Below are positions 22,820 through 35,228 of a stretch of DNA of 64,000 bases, piece after piece. A model generated the notes under the pieces. The model was not told where the DNA came from. It saw only the letters and a program-made list of their open reading frames with translations, and searched no databases. Origin of the DNA: Papio anubis (Eukaryota > Chordata > Mammalia > Primates > Cercopithecidae); contig NC_044977.1 in NCBI RefSeq assembly GCF_008728515.1, positions 172,531,139-172,595,138 on the forward strand, written 5' to 3'. Every line of letters begins with the position of its first letter. The first letter of the stretch is position 1. A program made the position numbers and the translations under genes.

Positions 22820-23322
22820 TAGTAGGCAGAATAATGATCACCTAAAGATGTCTTTGAGTATTCCTAATCCCCAGAACTTGTAATGAGCTATATTACACGG
22901 CAAGAAGGGATTCAGATTGCAGATAGAATAAAGGTTGCTAACCTTAATTAAATTCAAACAAGTGAGATTACTATGGATTACCTGGTGAGCCCACTGTAAT
23001 CACCAGTGTTCTTAAATGAGGAGGAGAAAGGCAGAAGGGGTAGAACCAGAGAGAGAATATTGTGAGAAAGACTGGCTTTGAGGATGGAACAGGGCCACCA
23101 GACAAGAAGTACAGGCAGCCTCTAGAAGTTGGAAAAGGCAAGAAAATGGGTTCCCTCCTAGAACCTTTAGAAAGAAAGGCAGTGCTGCCAGCTCTTTGAT
23201 TTTAGCCCAGTGACACCTGTGTTGGATATTGGACTTCCAAAATTGTAATATAACACATTTTAGTTATTTCAAACCACTAAGTTTGTGATAATTTATTACA
23301 ATGGCAATAGAAAACTATACAA
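22820..23322 (+). mobile_element. MLT1-like MaLR LTR
   Basis: 'agtaggcagaataatgatca', 'aatccccagaacttgtaatg', 'aggcagcctctagaagttgg', 'tgattttagcccagtgacac' and 'aaaccactaagtttgtgata' occur in LTR order over 500 bp. No internal region is visible, so it is probably solo. Confidence 0.72.
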
Positions 23323-24619
23323 CTATAAGTTACCATCTTAATACAATCCCCAACCGAAACTCACTTTTCATATCTGACATGTTTGAATAGCCCTTTTTGA
23401 AACAATGTGCACCAGTTACCTATGATTCTAGTGTACTTAGTCATCTTCCTTTTGTCGACTTCATTTCCTCGGAGGGACCTCTTTTCATTTTTTTGCTTTA
23501 GTCAATATGTAAATCAATGTGAGAGACAAAAAATGAAATATTAACAGGGTAGAGGATCCCATTGTGGAGTAAAGAAACTTTATCATTTAGATTGGATTGC
23601 TTGTATGTGTGCACACACACAGAATTTCATCAATCTAAATGATGTGGCAACCAAAATTTGTGAAGAAATGTCCCATACATTTTCTACGAAAGTTGATGAT
23701 TTTAAAACTAAATATAGAAACATAAAATGCATTATGTTGCCCTCCACCAAAATAAAAGACAAAGACTGAAAAAGTCCCATTACACCAAGAACTAGTTCAG
23801 GTCAATGAACTGTGGCTCACACAAAGGCCTTCTCGAAAACAGCCATATTTTGGGGGTCTTGGTCTAAAAATATCTGGCCAATAACTGAAGTTGTAACCTC
23901 ATTTGATATAGCACTCTGGCAATAAAGTTTCTCTTTGGCTGGTAAATATTTTACCCCATAAAGGCTTGAATTTCGATAGGGCAATGATTATAAGATGAAT
24001 GAAGCCTCAATATTTTTAAAAATATTGTATTTACACAGCGTGTTTTTTGTAAATTTTATAATTATTGTGATGCTTTGTTTATGCTTTGTGCAGATGTTTC
24101 TTTGATACTTAGGATAATGACTTATTACATTTATAAGTTTGATATATGAGATTTATCTAAGGTTTTTAAATGCTTAAATTTTACTTATGAAAGTTGTGGG
24201 TTTTTTTTCAGATACTTGAAGTGTTTGAAAGAATTGGATATATTAATCTGTGTGATTCAACATGTTTAAGGAATCTGTCCAACTAAGTGTGTAAATGGTT
24301 TTAATGGTTCCCAAACAAGATCTCCTATGATCTTAATCCTTTACATTCATAAATAAATTGATCATTAATTAAAAAAAAGCTTTTGCTCTTATATAAAACT
24401 ACTATATATTTTTTAATAAAGTAAGATTTTAAAGCTGATGCTAGAGGCTAAAGAAAAACTAAGTTTTGAAAGTAGTTACATTTATAGTTTAATTATACAT
24501 TAAAGATAACTAACCACATATAGATATTCGTGCTCTTAACTACCCCCGACCCAGAAATTAAAAACCTTAATTGACAATTCATATGAGAGATATGAAGGAA
24601 GAAAGACATTTTGATGAAT
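23323..24619. other. No gene recognised
   Basis: AT-rich and unassigned. A short palindrome, CAATATTTTTAAAAATATTG, lies at 24009-24028. Confidence 0.45.
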
Positions 24620-24700
24620 TTCAAGGATTCAGCATTCATTCAGCACATTTATTGAATGCTTATACGTTAGGCACTGTACTGAACACAGTGCAAAGGGCTT
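24620..24700 (-). mobile_element. L2 LINE 3' end, short antisense fragment
   Basis: 'attcattcagcacatttatt' then 'gttaggcactgtactgaaca' matches the reverse complement of an L2 terminus. Confidence 0.6.
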
Positions 24701-25100
24701 AAAGCAATGTTTGACCTGCAGGATATGTTCAGTGAGTAAGGGCTGTTTTTGTTAGCCACCTTTGGATCCCCAGTACCTAACAGTACCCGCAAGTATATAC
24801 GTGTGTGTTTACATAAGTGTATCTGTCTATACCTAGGCCTGTGTCCACGTCCATATCCATATCTATCCTTTTGCATCTAGCAAGTTTTTTTGGAAGAGAG
24901 ACTAGAAATACAAGAGAATATGAAAGCTAGTAGAGATTTAAGGAATTCCTTTGTTGACTCACAATAGACACCTGCATGCGGGTGTCCACACATGTTCAAA
25001 TCTGGTGTAAACAGATTGTGACCAGTCTTTTGGAGGGAATCTGAAAACAAATCTCTGAAATAAGAGGGTAAAAATTAAAACAAACACCTACTTTGCCCTC
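24701..25100. other. No gene recognised
   Basis: Unassigned. Confidence 0.4.
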
Positions 25101-25213
25101 ATTTGGTACACTTGTTGATAAGTAGGAAACGGAAGCCTGGGACATGAGGTGACTTGCTCAGGAACCCTCAGCACAATTCCAGTAGTAAGATTTCTGCCTT
25201 ATGCTTTAGCCAG
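25101..25213 (-). mobile_element. MIR SINE fragment, antisense
   Basis: 'aaacggaagcctgggacatg' and 'ggtgacttgctcaggaaccc' correspond to the reverse-complement MIR core. Confidence 0.55.
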
Positions 25214-25519
25214 ATGCTGATAGTGATAACCCTACAAGAGATTATCTAAAAAGCATTAATCTAGAAACAAACAAACAATAAAACACTTCACTCATCTTTG
25301 TTAAGTGACAGGGCTCTGCTTCACAGCTGCAGAGATCCTTTCCAGTTTGATCAACTGCAAGCTGAAGGGTACGTGTTTGTGTACAGGATAAGTGGCCACT
25401 TGAATTCTAACCAAGTACTCCGAATTTAGTAAGTGAAACTCATTATGTCTATAAATAACATCGTCATACTTGATAATACACTTCATTTCTGGTATTGTTT
25501 CTACTTCAACCAATACATT

Positions 25520-25626
25520 GTTGAATGTATTGGTACATTGTACAATACATACAATACATGTTGAATGTATTGGTACATTGTACAATACATACAATACATG
25601 TTGAATGTGTTGTGTACATTGTACAA
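25520..25626. repeat. 40-bp palindrome-rich minisatellite, about 2.7 copies
   Basis: The unit starts GTTGAATGTATTGGTACATT and continues GTACAATACATACAATACAT. The first two copies (25520-25559, 25560-25599) are identical and the third (25600-25626) is partial and diverged. The unit contains near-palindromes, and at the left edge CAATACATTGTTGAATGTATTG (25511-25532) has perfect 9-bp arms. Confidence 0.95.
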
Positions 25627-25630
25627 CCAA

Positions 25631-27570
25631 TACACAGTCCTGTTGAAATGTACTGTGGTCTTTTTGAAACCATCAGAACATCAACCTCTAATAAATGCTG
25701 CACTCTCTTTACAGCCTTGCATTCAGCATCTGAAACAGGACCAAGTGTCATATACTGAAGGAGCAGGATTGTTTGCTACAGTATTTGCCAATCTCTAAGT
25801 TATTTAAGCGTAAAATATCCCTGTTCCCCTTATAACCTATTGTAGTTCTATCATTGTGAAGGTTTTAACCCTTTTATGAATGTATTTAAATATTCACTTA
25901 ATACTAGCTTTCGAGTATAATGAGTCTGAAAGTTCATCATCTGCTACATAAAACACAAACTTCTATGAATTGCCCCAAATGCTGCTTCATCAAATTCAAG
26001 GTGGTGATTTCTTTAGTATATAGATGATTTCCTTTCCCTTTTTCCAAAAGATGGTCTATCTTTAGATCTGTTTTAAGTTGTTTCCTTCACTTTTAGCTAG
26101 TTCATATCCACATTCTTCTGAGCCTAATTGGAGTCACAAAATAGAAGTCAGCATTCTTTTAGAGTTTAGATAGCTCTTTTAGATGTGCTTACATTATTTC
26201 TATTTAAGCCACTTTGTTTTCCTTCTTGAGAAATGCTTTAAAAAGTTTAAAACTCTTTCACCCCTATAATTTTGGCCCAGTTTTCAGAGTACTAATTAAG
26301 ATGCATGAAGGTGAATGCTTTTTTTCCCCTTCATTTCTTTCATTTCTTTTTAAAGATATATTCTGCCTCTTCTTTCATTTGTACAATTTTCACTCACTGG
26401 GTGATGTAAGCACTTTGTATAAGCTTTTTTTTTTTTTTTTTTTTTTTCAGTTTAACCTCCATTTTATTATTCTCTTCTTTGACAGTTTTATGTCCTTACT
26501 ACACTTCTACCTTCATTTTTCCCTTTTTTGATTTCAGTAAAATATAAATGTCATAATCTCATAAGTCTATGTTTCCCGGTGTTGCCATGACTTTTAATCC
26601 AGCTGAAAAGTTCTAATCCATGAAGGGTCTCTTGTGTCAATATCTGAAAATAAAAATGAAGGGTTAGTTAATTATACATAGCCCCTTCTGTTCAAAGTTC
26701 TGTAAAACCTGGTTTAAAACGTTATCAAATGGTTTGATATCAAAATAGAAAGTCTTGTGTTTAATCAAAAGTAGAGTAATATTATTTTTAATTTAATTTA
26801 TAAAACTTAACAATTTCATGAATCTAAGGTATTGATAATAGAGATATAGACTATGGTAGCAGAGTATCCATTGAAAGTACAAGGAACTGTGGATTCACCC
26901 TTCTGAGAAAACTTTGGCTTTCTGGAGAAAAATGCACATCAGCAATTTAAGATCTGAACTTAAGAGTCATTAAAATTTCTATAAAAATTGCTCAACCTTA
27001 CAGAAAATTAAAATGAGATGTAAGACATTGGAAGGGGTCTCTTCAGGAAATCTCATGGAAAGATACCAGTGAAGAAAGACGGATCATTCTCTTAAGAAGA
27101 ACATGCTTTCCATGTGAATGTGTTTTAAAAGATGCATTCTAGACAACTGCCTTGTGATTGTGAACCAGAACTACTAAGGAAATGGTTAACAGGTAAATTT
27201 ACACTTTCTATGAAAATCTGAATTACAAAAGATTAGCTTTGAAAGACAAGGAACTAAAGTTTTGTGAACTACTCAGGTGGAAGGAAAAAAAAATCTCTCC
27301 TAGTGAATGAATAGTCAGAGGGAAACCACGCTACAAAAACAAGGAATAATTGTTTTCATGGCACATGTCTCGTTCCTGCTCTGGACTATGGAAGGTAATT
27401 GATGTAAACACTGTCTGTAGAATATTCCCAAGGTCTTGTAAGGGATTAGCATTAAGCAGTTATAAGGACTATCTCCCCTTTAATGTATCCTGTCTAATGA
27501 ATTATTGTCATGTAAGGCATCGTGTTACAAATGGGTGTTAGTTTTGGTTTACTTTATACTTTATGGTTTA
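25631..27570. other. No gene recognised; contains a T23 run
   Basis: An uninterrupted T-run lies at 26425-26447 but is not followed by Alu or L1 sequence, so it is not a recognisable retroelement tail. A frame at 26214-26531 reads through this low-complexity tract and is not a gene. Confidence 0.45.
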
Positions 27571-27716
27571 CAATGTGCCTTCACATAGTTTTTCCTCATT
27601 GGAATCTTACACTAGCTCTGGAAATAGGAAAAGCAGTTGCCTTGTGACAGATGAAAAAACTGAAGCTTAGAGAGGTTATGTGACTTCCCATAGTCATATA
27701 CTTGACATGGGCCAGT
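27571..27716 (-). mobile_element. MIR SINE, antisense
   Basis: 'caatgtgccttcacatagtt', 'acagatgaaaaaactgaagc' and 'ttagagaggttatgtgactt' are reverse-complement MIR landmarks. Confidence 0.65.
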
Positions 27717-27717
27717 G

Positions 27718-27789
27718 CTTTTATTAAAATAGTAGGCTCTGATTCCTCACTCAGCTGGCTTTCCACCAGCATCCTTTTATTAAAATAGT
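27718..27789. repeat. 16-bp direct repeat around a 40-bp spacer
   Basis: CTTTTATTAAAATAGT occurs at 27718-27733 and 27774-27789. The spacer shows no recognised element. Confidence 0.8.
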
Positions 27790-27901
27790 TCCTGTGAAAA
27801 GACTTAAACTCAAGCACCATGCACGAGAGATAAAACAAAAGGCCAAAGAAAGGACAACATTTCATTATGGTGAGGTTCCTAGAGGCTGTATTTCTTTAAA
27901 C

Positions 27902-28122
27902 CTGGTGTTGAAAATCTATGGCCCAGCACCAATTTAGCTTACCACCTGTTATCGTAAATAAAGTTCTATTAGAACACAGCTATCTCCATTTGTTTATGAA
28001 TTCCCTTTAGTTGCTTTTGAGCTACAATAGGAGAGTAACTTGTGGCAGAGTCTGTATGACCTGCAATGCCTAGGATATCTACTCTGTGACCCCTAATAAA
28101 ATACATTTTTCAGACTCTGCTG
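27902..28122. mobile_element. Non-autonomous hAT (MER1-group) DNA transposon fossil
   Basis: 'aaaatctatggcccagcacc', 'gtaaataaagttctattaga', 'acacagctatctccatttgt' and 'gcctaggatatctactctgt' follow a familiar MITE with ggGTCnGCAAACT-like ends. The ends here are degraded and I am unsure of the family name. Confidence 0.65.
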
Positions 28123-30059
28123 TAAATCGCTAGTAAATAGTGTATCGTAGCATCAAGCATATTATATTAGTTAATATTTACATTTAAGGAAAACCCTTTA
28201 ATTTTTAGAGTACAAGTCCATAAAAATGTTTTCTGATTTAATTTACTGAATCTTTGAGGCTCGAATTCTGGAAAATGTTATAAATATGCATAATTTATGG
28301 TCATAATGAGAGAATGTACTTCTAATGATCAGCCTTCAAAACTCAAACTGATAAAATGGCATCAAACATCACATGACTAGAATTAATAGAATTTGGAATC
28401 AAACATGAGGAACATATCATTTACTGGCTGATTATAAATTACAGGATGATTTTTCCTTATGCATTGTTGTCCTGGGTCCTTTCAGGACAGACCCAGCTAT
28501 CATTTCCCTGCTGTCATGTGGAATGATGGCGCCCCTGTGGGATTCATTTCCCTGCTGTGTCCAGATCGGATATTCTTATGAACATTAGCAAGTAGGACAG
28601 ATTTTTATGGTTATATAAGATTATTTCTAACACCTAAATTTTGTCATTTTTAAAGTAGTAAGCATCAGCATATAGTCTGTTTTAACTTGTATATGTAACT
28701 TTTTACCTTCTTGAAGACAATAACTATTTTATATTTGTACATTCTTTAGTGGCATCTGCTTAGAGACCATTAGTCTAGACAGTTCTCCATGAACAGGCTT
28801 GGAGAGCAACATTAGCTTAGAATGTTCAAATGAAAACATTCTGTTCTTTGCTTGGTCTGTCAATCTCTGTTGGCAGCCAAGAGTTTCCTCCTTTATAGCA
28901 ACAGAAGAAAAAGAAAAAACAATTCTGAAGTACTTTGGTCCTTTCTTGATTTGGAACTATGAAAATGCTAGTTTATCCAAATTAGTCTGTGAATTTTTAT
29001 GTTAGAAGATAGTCCCTCTGCCCTAAGACAGTCTATAGAACTGTAACAGAATTCCAATATATGAATAGAGTAAGGGAGGCAATGTGGTGAGCAGGCAAAG
29101 TTGGACTCCTGTTTTCTTTGCCCTCTCTTTGTGTATTTCTGTTCTCTCAATAGCTTTTCCTCCCAATTCCACTTCCAACTGCCTAGAGCTTGTGTGCTTA
29201 CCATATCCCTTCTTTCCAAATGAAAAGTGAATCTTGGAATTTTAATAAAAACAGTGTTAGTTATATAATCAATTAGTTTTCTAAGAAATGTTTCAGCAGA
29301 ATAATAAAACTTAATATATTCCTTTTAAAATAAAGCAAACAAACATAACAAAATATTTAATATGAAGTTATGAACAATTAAGGAAATAATTTGGGGACTG
29401 CTAATTACCCAATGGTAGCAATGTTTTAGAAAAAAAAATTCTGGTTTTCTATAAATTGTATGACCACAGTGACTCCCTATGCATGAATGAGAATCATTCC
29501 ATGTCTGACTTGGTGGATGAGAAGATGTAAAAAACCAAATGGGGCAAACTAGAATGGATCAGAGCCTGGAATCTAGGTTATAACAAAGGGTCTGACTGAT
29601 ACTTAAATTAACTCACAACAAAGTCAGATTTACCTGTACCTTAAAACCACAGGACAACACCGAGTCTCAATGCTAAGAGACTCCATGGACAGAGTAGTTT
29701 CAAACTACACCCATAGGTGCCAGGTTTCAAATTATAAGTAGGCAGGCCATGTCTTAGCATCCTTGAGTTCTATTCAGACCAGTAAGGAGAGATATACAGC
29801 AAGTCACAAAATAAGAAGTCTACAGGTATGTGCCAGAGTCTGGCTCACTCAGAAGAATCCACTATAAAGGTACAACATAGTCGTGGCCTTTGACACTACA
29901 ATGATGCTCTAGTTTAATTCATTCAGCTCAGTGTAGACAGATGAAGGCTGACAGATAGGGGTTGGCAACCAGAGAAAATTGAGGAGAGGGCAAGGATTCG
30001 TCATGAGGAGAGGGCAAGAATTTGTGTCCATATTAATTTGAATGAGTTAAAGAGATGGT
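28123..30059. other. No gene recognised
   Basis: Long unassigned stretch. A GC-richer hairpin lies at 28472-28496, and 'tcatttccctgctgt' is repeated near 28499 and 28544. Otherwise AT-rich. Confidence 0.45.
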
Positions 30060-30330
30060 TATGCAAAAGAGTATAATAGTAATACATGCACATTAATAGA
30101 AAAATTTTAAAAATACAAATGAGCTTAAAAGCACTAAAAATAACCCATCATTTCACCATCCAGGGGAAATGACTGTTCATATTATAATGTATAATTTTCT
30201 AGTACTTCCTATGTATCCATGTACTTGAGCAAACCTGTGTGAGCTTGTGTGTGTGTCTCTGTGTGTGCATTTATTTTTATTTCTATTTCTGATATTCTTA
30301 AGAACGTTATTATCTCTTGGCAATTAATAC
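30060..30330 (-). mobile_element. Old L1 (L1M) fragment, antisense
   Basis: 'aataacccatcatttcacca', 'tccaggggaaatgactgttc' and 'tttctagtacttcctatgta' resemble the reverse complement of old L1 3' sequence. Confidence 0.5.
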
Positions 30331-30508
30331 CATTGTGTTTTATCTGACTTATTATATGTGACGCTGCTACATGTGTCAGTCTAGCAGAGGATTTTTATGC
30401 TGTTTCAACTGGTTCTGGACTTCATTATTGATAGCAGTTCTTCAATATACACTAGAGACTTCCTGATACAGGAGGGCTCTATCACAGTCATAAAAAGAGA
30501 AATAAAAG

Positions 30509-31660
30509 GGAACTCTTCCAAGATTGCCAAATAGGAACAGCTTCAGTCTGCAGCTCCCAGTGAGATCAATGCAGAAGATGGATGATTTCTGCATTTCCAA
30601 CTGAGGTACTTGGTTCATCTCATTGAGACTGATTGGACAGTGGGTGTAGCCCATGGAGGGCGAGCTGAAGCAGAGTGGGGTGTCGCCTCACCCAGGAAGT
30701 GCAAGGGGCCGGGAGAGTTCCCTTTACAAGCCAAGGGAAATCATGAGAGACTGTACCAGGAGGAACAGTGCACTCTGCCCAAATTCTACACTTTTCCCAT
30801 GGTCTTTGCAAGTGGCAGACCAGTAGATTCCCTCCGGTGCCTGGCTTGGCAGATCCCATGCCCACAGAGTCCCGCAAGCTAAGATCCATTGGCTCGAAAT
30901 TGTCGCTTCTAGCACAGCAGTCTGAAATTGGCCTGGGACACTGGAGGGGCGTCCACTATTGCTGAGGCTTGGGTAGGCAGTTTTATGCCCACAGTGTAAA
31001 CAAAGCTGCCAGCAAGCTCGAACTGGGCAGAGCCCACCACAACTCAGCAAGGCTGACTGCTTCTCTAGATTCCACCTCTGTGGGCAGGGCATATTTGAAC
31101 AAAAGGCAGCAGCCCCAATCAGGGACTTATAGATTAAAACCCCCATCTCCCTGGGATGGAGCACCTAGGGAAAGGGGCAGCTGTGGGCACAGCTTCTGCA
31201 GACTTAAACGTCCCTGCCTGACAGCTCTAAACAGAGCAGTGGTTCTCCCAGCACAGCGTTCAAGCTCTGGTAATAGACAGACTGCCTCCTCAAGTAGGTC
31301 CCTGACCGCTGTGTAGCCTGGCTGGGAGACACCACCCAGTAGGGGCCAACAGACACCTCATACAGAAGAGCTCTGGCTGATATTAGGTGGGTGCCCCTCT
31401 GGGAACAATATTCCAGAAGAAAGAGCAGGCAGCAATATTTGCTGTTCTGCAGCCTCCATTGGTGATACCCAGGCAAACAGGGTCTGGAATGGACCTCCAG
31501 AAAACTCCAAAAGACTTGCAGCTGAGGAGCCTATTAGAAGGAAAACTAATAAACAGAGAGGAATAGCATCAACAACAACATTAACAAAAAGGGCATCCAC
31601 ACAAGAACCCCATCTGTAGTTCACCAACAGCAAAGACCAAAGGTAAATAGAACCACAAAG
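30509..31660 (+). promoter_or_regulatory. L1 5' UTR (internal promoter region)
   Basis: About 1.15 kb from the L1 5' end to the ORF1 start. It is GC-richer than its surroundings. The family carries a sense Pol II promoter and an antisense promoter here. Open stretches on the minus strand (for example 30724-31164) are by-products of this GC-rich UTR. Its present activity cannot be judged from sequence. Confidence 0.8.
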
Positions 31661-32290
31661 ATAGGGAGAAACCAGAGCAGAAACCAGAGCTGAAAATTCC
31701 AAAAACCAGAATGACTCATCTCATCGAAAGGATCACAACTCCTCACCAGCAAGAGAACAAAACTGAACGTAGGGTGAGTTTGATGAGTTGACAGAAGTAG
31801 ACTTCAGAAAGTGGGTAATAACAAACTTCTCCGAGCTAAAGGAGCATGTTCTAACCCATCGCAAGGAAGCTGAAAACCTTAAAAAAAGGTTAGGGAATGA
31901 CTAACTAGAGTAACCAGTGTAGAGAAGAAAATAAATGACCTGATGGAGCTGAAAAACACAGTACATGAACTTCATGAAGCATACACAAGCTTCAAAAGCA
32001 GATTCAATCAAGTGGAAGAAAGGCCATCAGAGATTGAAGATCAAATTAATGAAATAAAGCAATAAGAAAAAATTAGAGAAAAAGAGTGAAAATAAGAAAA
32101 CAAAGCCTCCAAGAAATATGGGACTATGTGAAAAGACCAAATCTACGTTTTATTGGTGTACCTGAAAGTGACAGGGAGAATGAAACCAAGTTGGAAAACA
32201 CTCTTCAGGATATTATCCACGAGAATTTCCCCAACCTAGCAAGGCAGGCCTCTATTCAAATTCAGGTAAAATAGAGAACACCACAAACAT
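31661..32290 (+). pseudogene. L1 ORF1 remnant, C-terminus deleted
   Basis: ORF1p is the L1 RNA-binding chaperone (coiled coil, RRM, C-terminal domain). Here the start codon position reads ATA (31661) instead of ATG, the N-terminal part is frameshifted and contains stops, and only a piece near 32086-32274 reads cleanly, including YVKRPNLRFIGVPES of the RRM region. The sequence stops matching ORF1 after 'gaacaccacaaacat', near residue 200 of about 338, so the C-terminal domain is gone. It is a pseudogene. Confidence 0.9.
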
Positions 32291-35228
32291 ATTATATTGA
32301 TCTAAAATCAATACCCTAATATCACAATTAAAAGAACTAGAGAAGCAAGAGCAAACAAATTCAAAGCTAGCAGAAGACAAGAAATAACTAAGATCAGAGC
32401 AGAACTGAAGGAGACAGAAATACAAAAACCCTACAAAAAAATCAATGAATTCAGGAGCTGGTTTTTTGAAAAGATCAACAAAATTGATAGACCGCTAGCA
32501 AGACTAATAAAGAATAAAAGAGAGATGAATCAAATACACGCAACAAAAAGTGATAAAAGGGATATCACCACCAATCCCACAAAAATACAAACTACCATCA
32601 GAGAATACTATAAACACCTCTACAGAAATAAATTAGAAAATCTAGAAGAAATGGTTAAATTCCTGGACACATACACACTCCCAAGACTAAACCAGGAAGA
32701 AGCAAATCTCTGAATAGAACCGTAACAAGTTCTGAAATTGAGGCAATAATTAATAGCCTAACAACCAACAAAAGTCCAGGACCAGAAGAATTCACAGCCA
32801 AATTCTAGCAGAGGTACAAAGAGGAGCTGGTACCATTCCTTCTGAAACTATTCCAAACAGAAGAAAAAGAGGGAATCCTCCCTAACTTATTTTTGAGGCC
32901 AGCATCATCCTGATACCAAAGCCTAGCAGAGACACAACAAAAAAAGAATTTTAAGCCAATATCCCTGATGAACGTCGATGCAAAAATCCTCAATAAAATA
33001 CTGGCAAACAGAATCCAGCATCACATCGAAAAGCTTGTCCACCACAGTCAAGTCGGCTTCATCCCTGGGATGCAAGGCTGGTTCAACATATGCAAATCAG
33101 TAAACGTAATCCATCACATAAACACAACCAATGACAAAAACCACATGATTATCTCAATTGATGTAGAAAAGGCCTTTGACAAAATTCAACAGTCCTTCGT
33201 GCTAAAAACCCTCAATAAACTATGTATTGATGGAACATATCACAAAATAATAAGAGCTATTTATGACAAATCCACAGTCAATATCATACTGAATGAGCAA
33301 AAACTGGAAGCATTCCCTTTGAAAACCAGCACAAGACAAGGATGCCCTCTCTCACCACTCCTATAGAATGTAGTATTGGAAGTTCTGGCCAGGGCAATCA
33401 GGCAAGAGAAAGAGATAAAGGGTATTAAATTAGGAAAAGAGGAAGCCAAATTATCTTTGTTTGCTGATGATGTAATTGTATATTTAGAAAATATAATTGT
33501 ATATTTAGAAAACCCCATATAATTGTATATTTAGAAAACCCCATCATCTCAGCCCAAAATCTCCTTAAGCCGATAAGCAACTTCAGCAAAGTCTCAGGAT
33601 ACAAAATCAATGTGCAAAAATCACAAGCATTCCTATACACCAAGAACAGACAAACAGAGAGCCAAATTATGAGGGAACTCCTATTCACAATTGCAACAAA
33701 GAGAATAAAATACCTAGAAATCCAACTTACAAGGGATGTGAAGGACCTCTTCAAGGAGAACTACAAACCACTGCTCAACAAAATAAAAGAGGACACAAAC
33801 AAATGGAAGAACATTCCATGCTTAAGGATAGGAAGAATCAATATTGTGAAAATGGCCATATTGCCCAAAGTAATTTATAGATTCAATGCCATCCCCATCA
33901 AGCTACCAATGACTTTCTTCACAGAATTGGAAAAAACTGCTTTAAATTTCATATGGAACCAAAAAAGAGCCAGCATAGCCAAGACAATCCTAAGGAAAAA
34001 GAACAAAGCTGGAGGCATCACACTACCTGACTTCAAAGTATACTATAAGGCTACAGTAACCAAAACAGCATGATACTGGTACCAAAACAGACATATAGAC
34101 CAAGGGAACAGAACAAAGGCCTCAGAAATAACACCACACATCTACAACCATCTGATCTTTGACAAAACTGACAAAAACAAGAAATGGGGAAAGGATTCCC
34201 TGTTTAAAAAATGGTGCCGGGAAAACTGGCTAGCCATATGTAGAAAGCTGAAACTGGATCCCTTCCTTACACATTTTATTAAAATAACTGAAGATGGGTT
34301 AAAGACTTAAATGTGAGACCTAAAACCATAAAAAAAATCCTAAGAAGAAAACCTAGGCAATACCATTCAGGACATAGGCACGGGCAAAGACTTCATGACT
34401 AAAACACCAAAGGCAATGACAACAAAAGCCAAAAGAGACAAATGGGATGTAATTAAACCAAAGAGCTTCTGCACAGTAAGAGAAAATATCATCAGAGTGA
34501 ACAGGCAACCTATAGAATGGAAAAAAATTTTTGCAATCTACCCATCTGACAAAGGGCTAATATCCAGAATCTACAAAGAACTTAAACAAATTTATGAGAA
34601 GAAAAACAACCCCATCAAAAAGTGGGCAAAGGATATGAACAGACACTTCTCAAAAGAAGACATTTATGCAGCCAACAGGCATATGAAAAAATGCTCGCCA
34701 TCACTGGTCATCAGAGAAATGCAAATCAAAACCACATGAGATACCATCTCATGCCTGTTAGAATGACAATCATTTAAAAGTCAGGAACGCTGGAGAGGAT
34801 GTGGAGAAATAGGAATGCTTTTACACTGTTGGTGGGAGTGTGAATTAGTTCGACCATTGTGGAAGACAGTGTGGTGATTCCTCAAGGATCTAGAACTAGA
34901 AATACCATTTGACCCAGCCATCCCATTACTGGGTATATACCCAAAGGATTATAAATCATGCTGCTGTAAAGACACATGCCCACGTATGTTTATTGTGGCA
35001 CTATTCACAATAGCAATGTCTTGGAACCAACCCAAATGTCCATCAATAATAGACTGGATAAAGAAAATGTGGCACATATACACTGTGGAATACTATGAAG
35101 CCATAAAAAAGGATGAATTCATGTCCTTTGCAGGGTCATGGATGAAGCTGGAAGCCATCATTCTCAGCAAACTATCACAGGGACAGAAAACCGAACACCA
35201 CATGTTCTCACTAATAAGTAGGATTTGA
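32291..35228 (+). pseudogene. L1 ORF2 remnant: endonuclease deleted, RT and C-terminal region present but frameshifted
   Basis: ORF2p normally supplies an N-terminal apurinic-type endonuclease, a reverse transcriptase and a Cys-rich C-terminus (about 1275 residues). This copy begins about 330 codons in, so the whole endonuclease is missing. RT landmarks remain: ISIDVEKAFDKIQ within 32968-33366 and the catalytic FADD at 33460-33471, in pieces spread over different frames. The C-terminal part (34986-35228) is open to the expected TGA stop at 35226-35228. A tandem triplication just after FADD adds further damage. Confidence 0.92.
33473..33544. repeat. Triplicated 'ATAATTGTATATTTAGAAAA' segment inside L1 ORF2
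   Basis: The sequence TAATTGTATATTTAGAAAA occurs three times (about 33473, 33494 and 33518). The second interval is longer because it includes CCCCAT. Normal L1 has it once. This is a local slippage event just downstream of the FADD codons. Confidence 0.9.

Noticed and set aside
25520..25626. Possible CRISPR-like array
   Set aside because: Units are contiguous with no variable spacers, and the context is a primate genome; it is a minisatellite.
26425..26447. T23 run as a possible retroelement tail
   Set aside because: No Alu, L1 or processed-pseudogene sequence adjoins it on either side.
30724..31164. 146-codon open frame on the minus strand
   Set aside because: Lies antisense in the GC-rich L1 5' UTR, where long frames are expected by composition.
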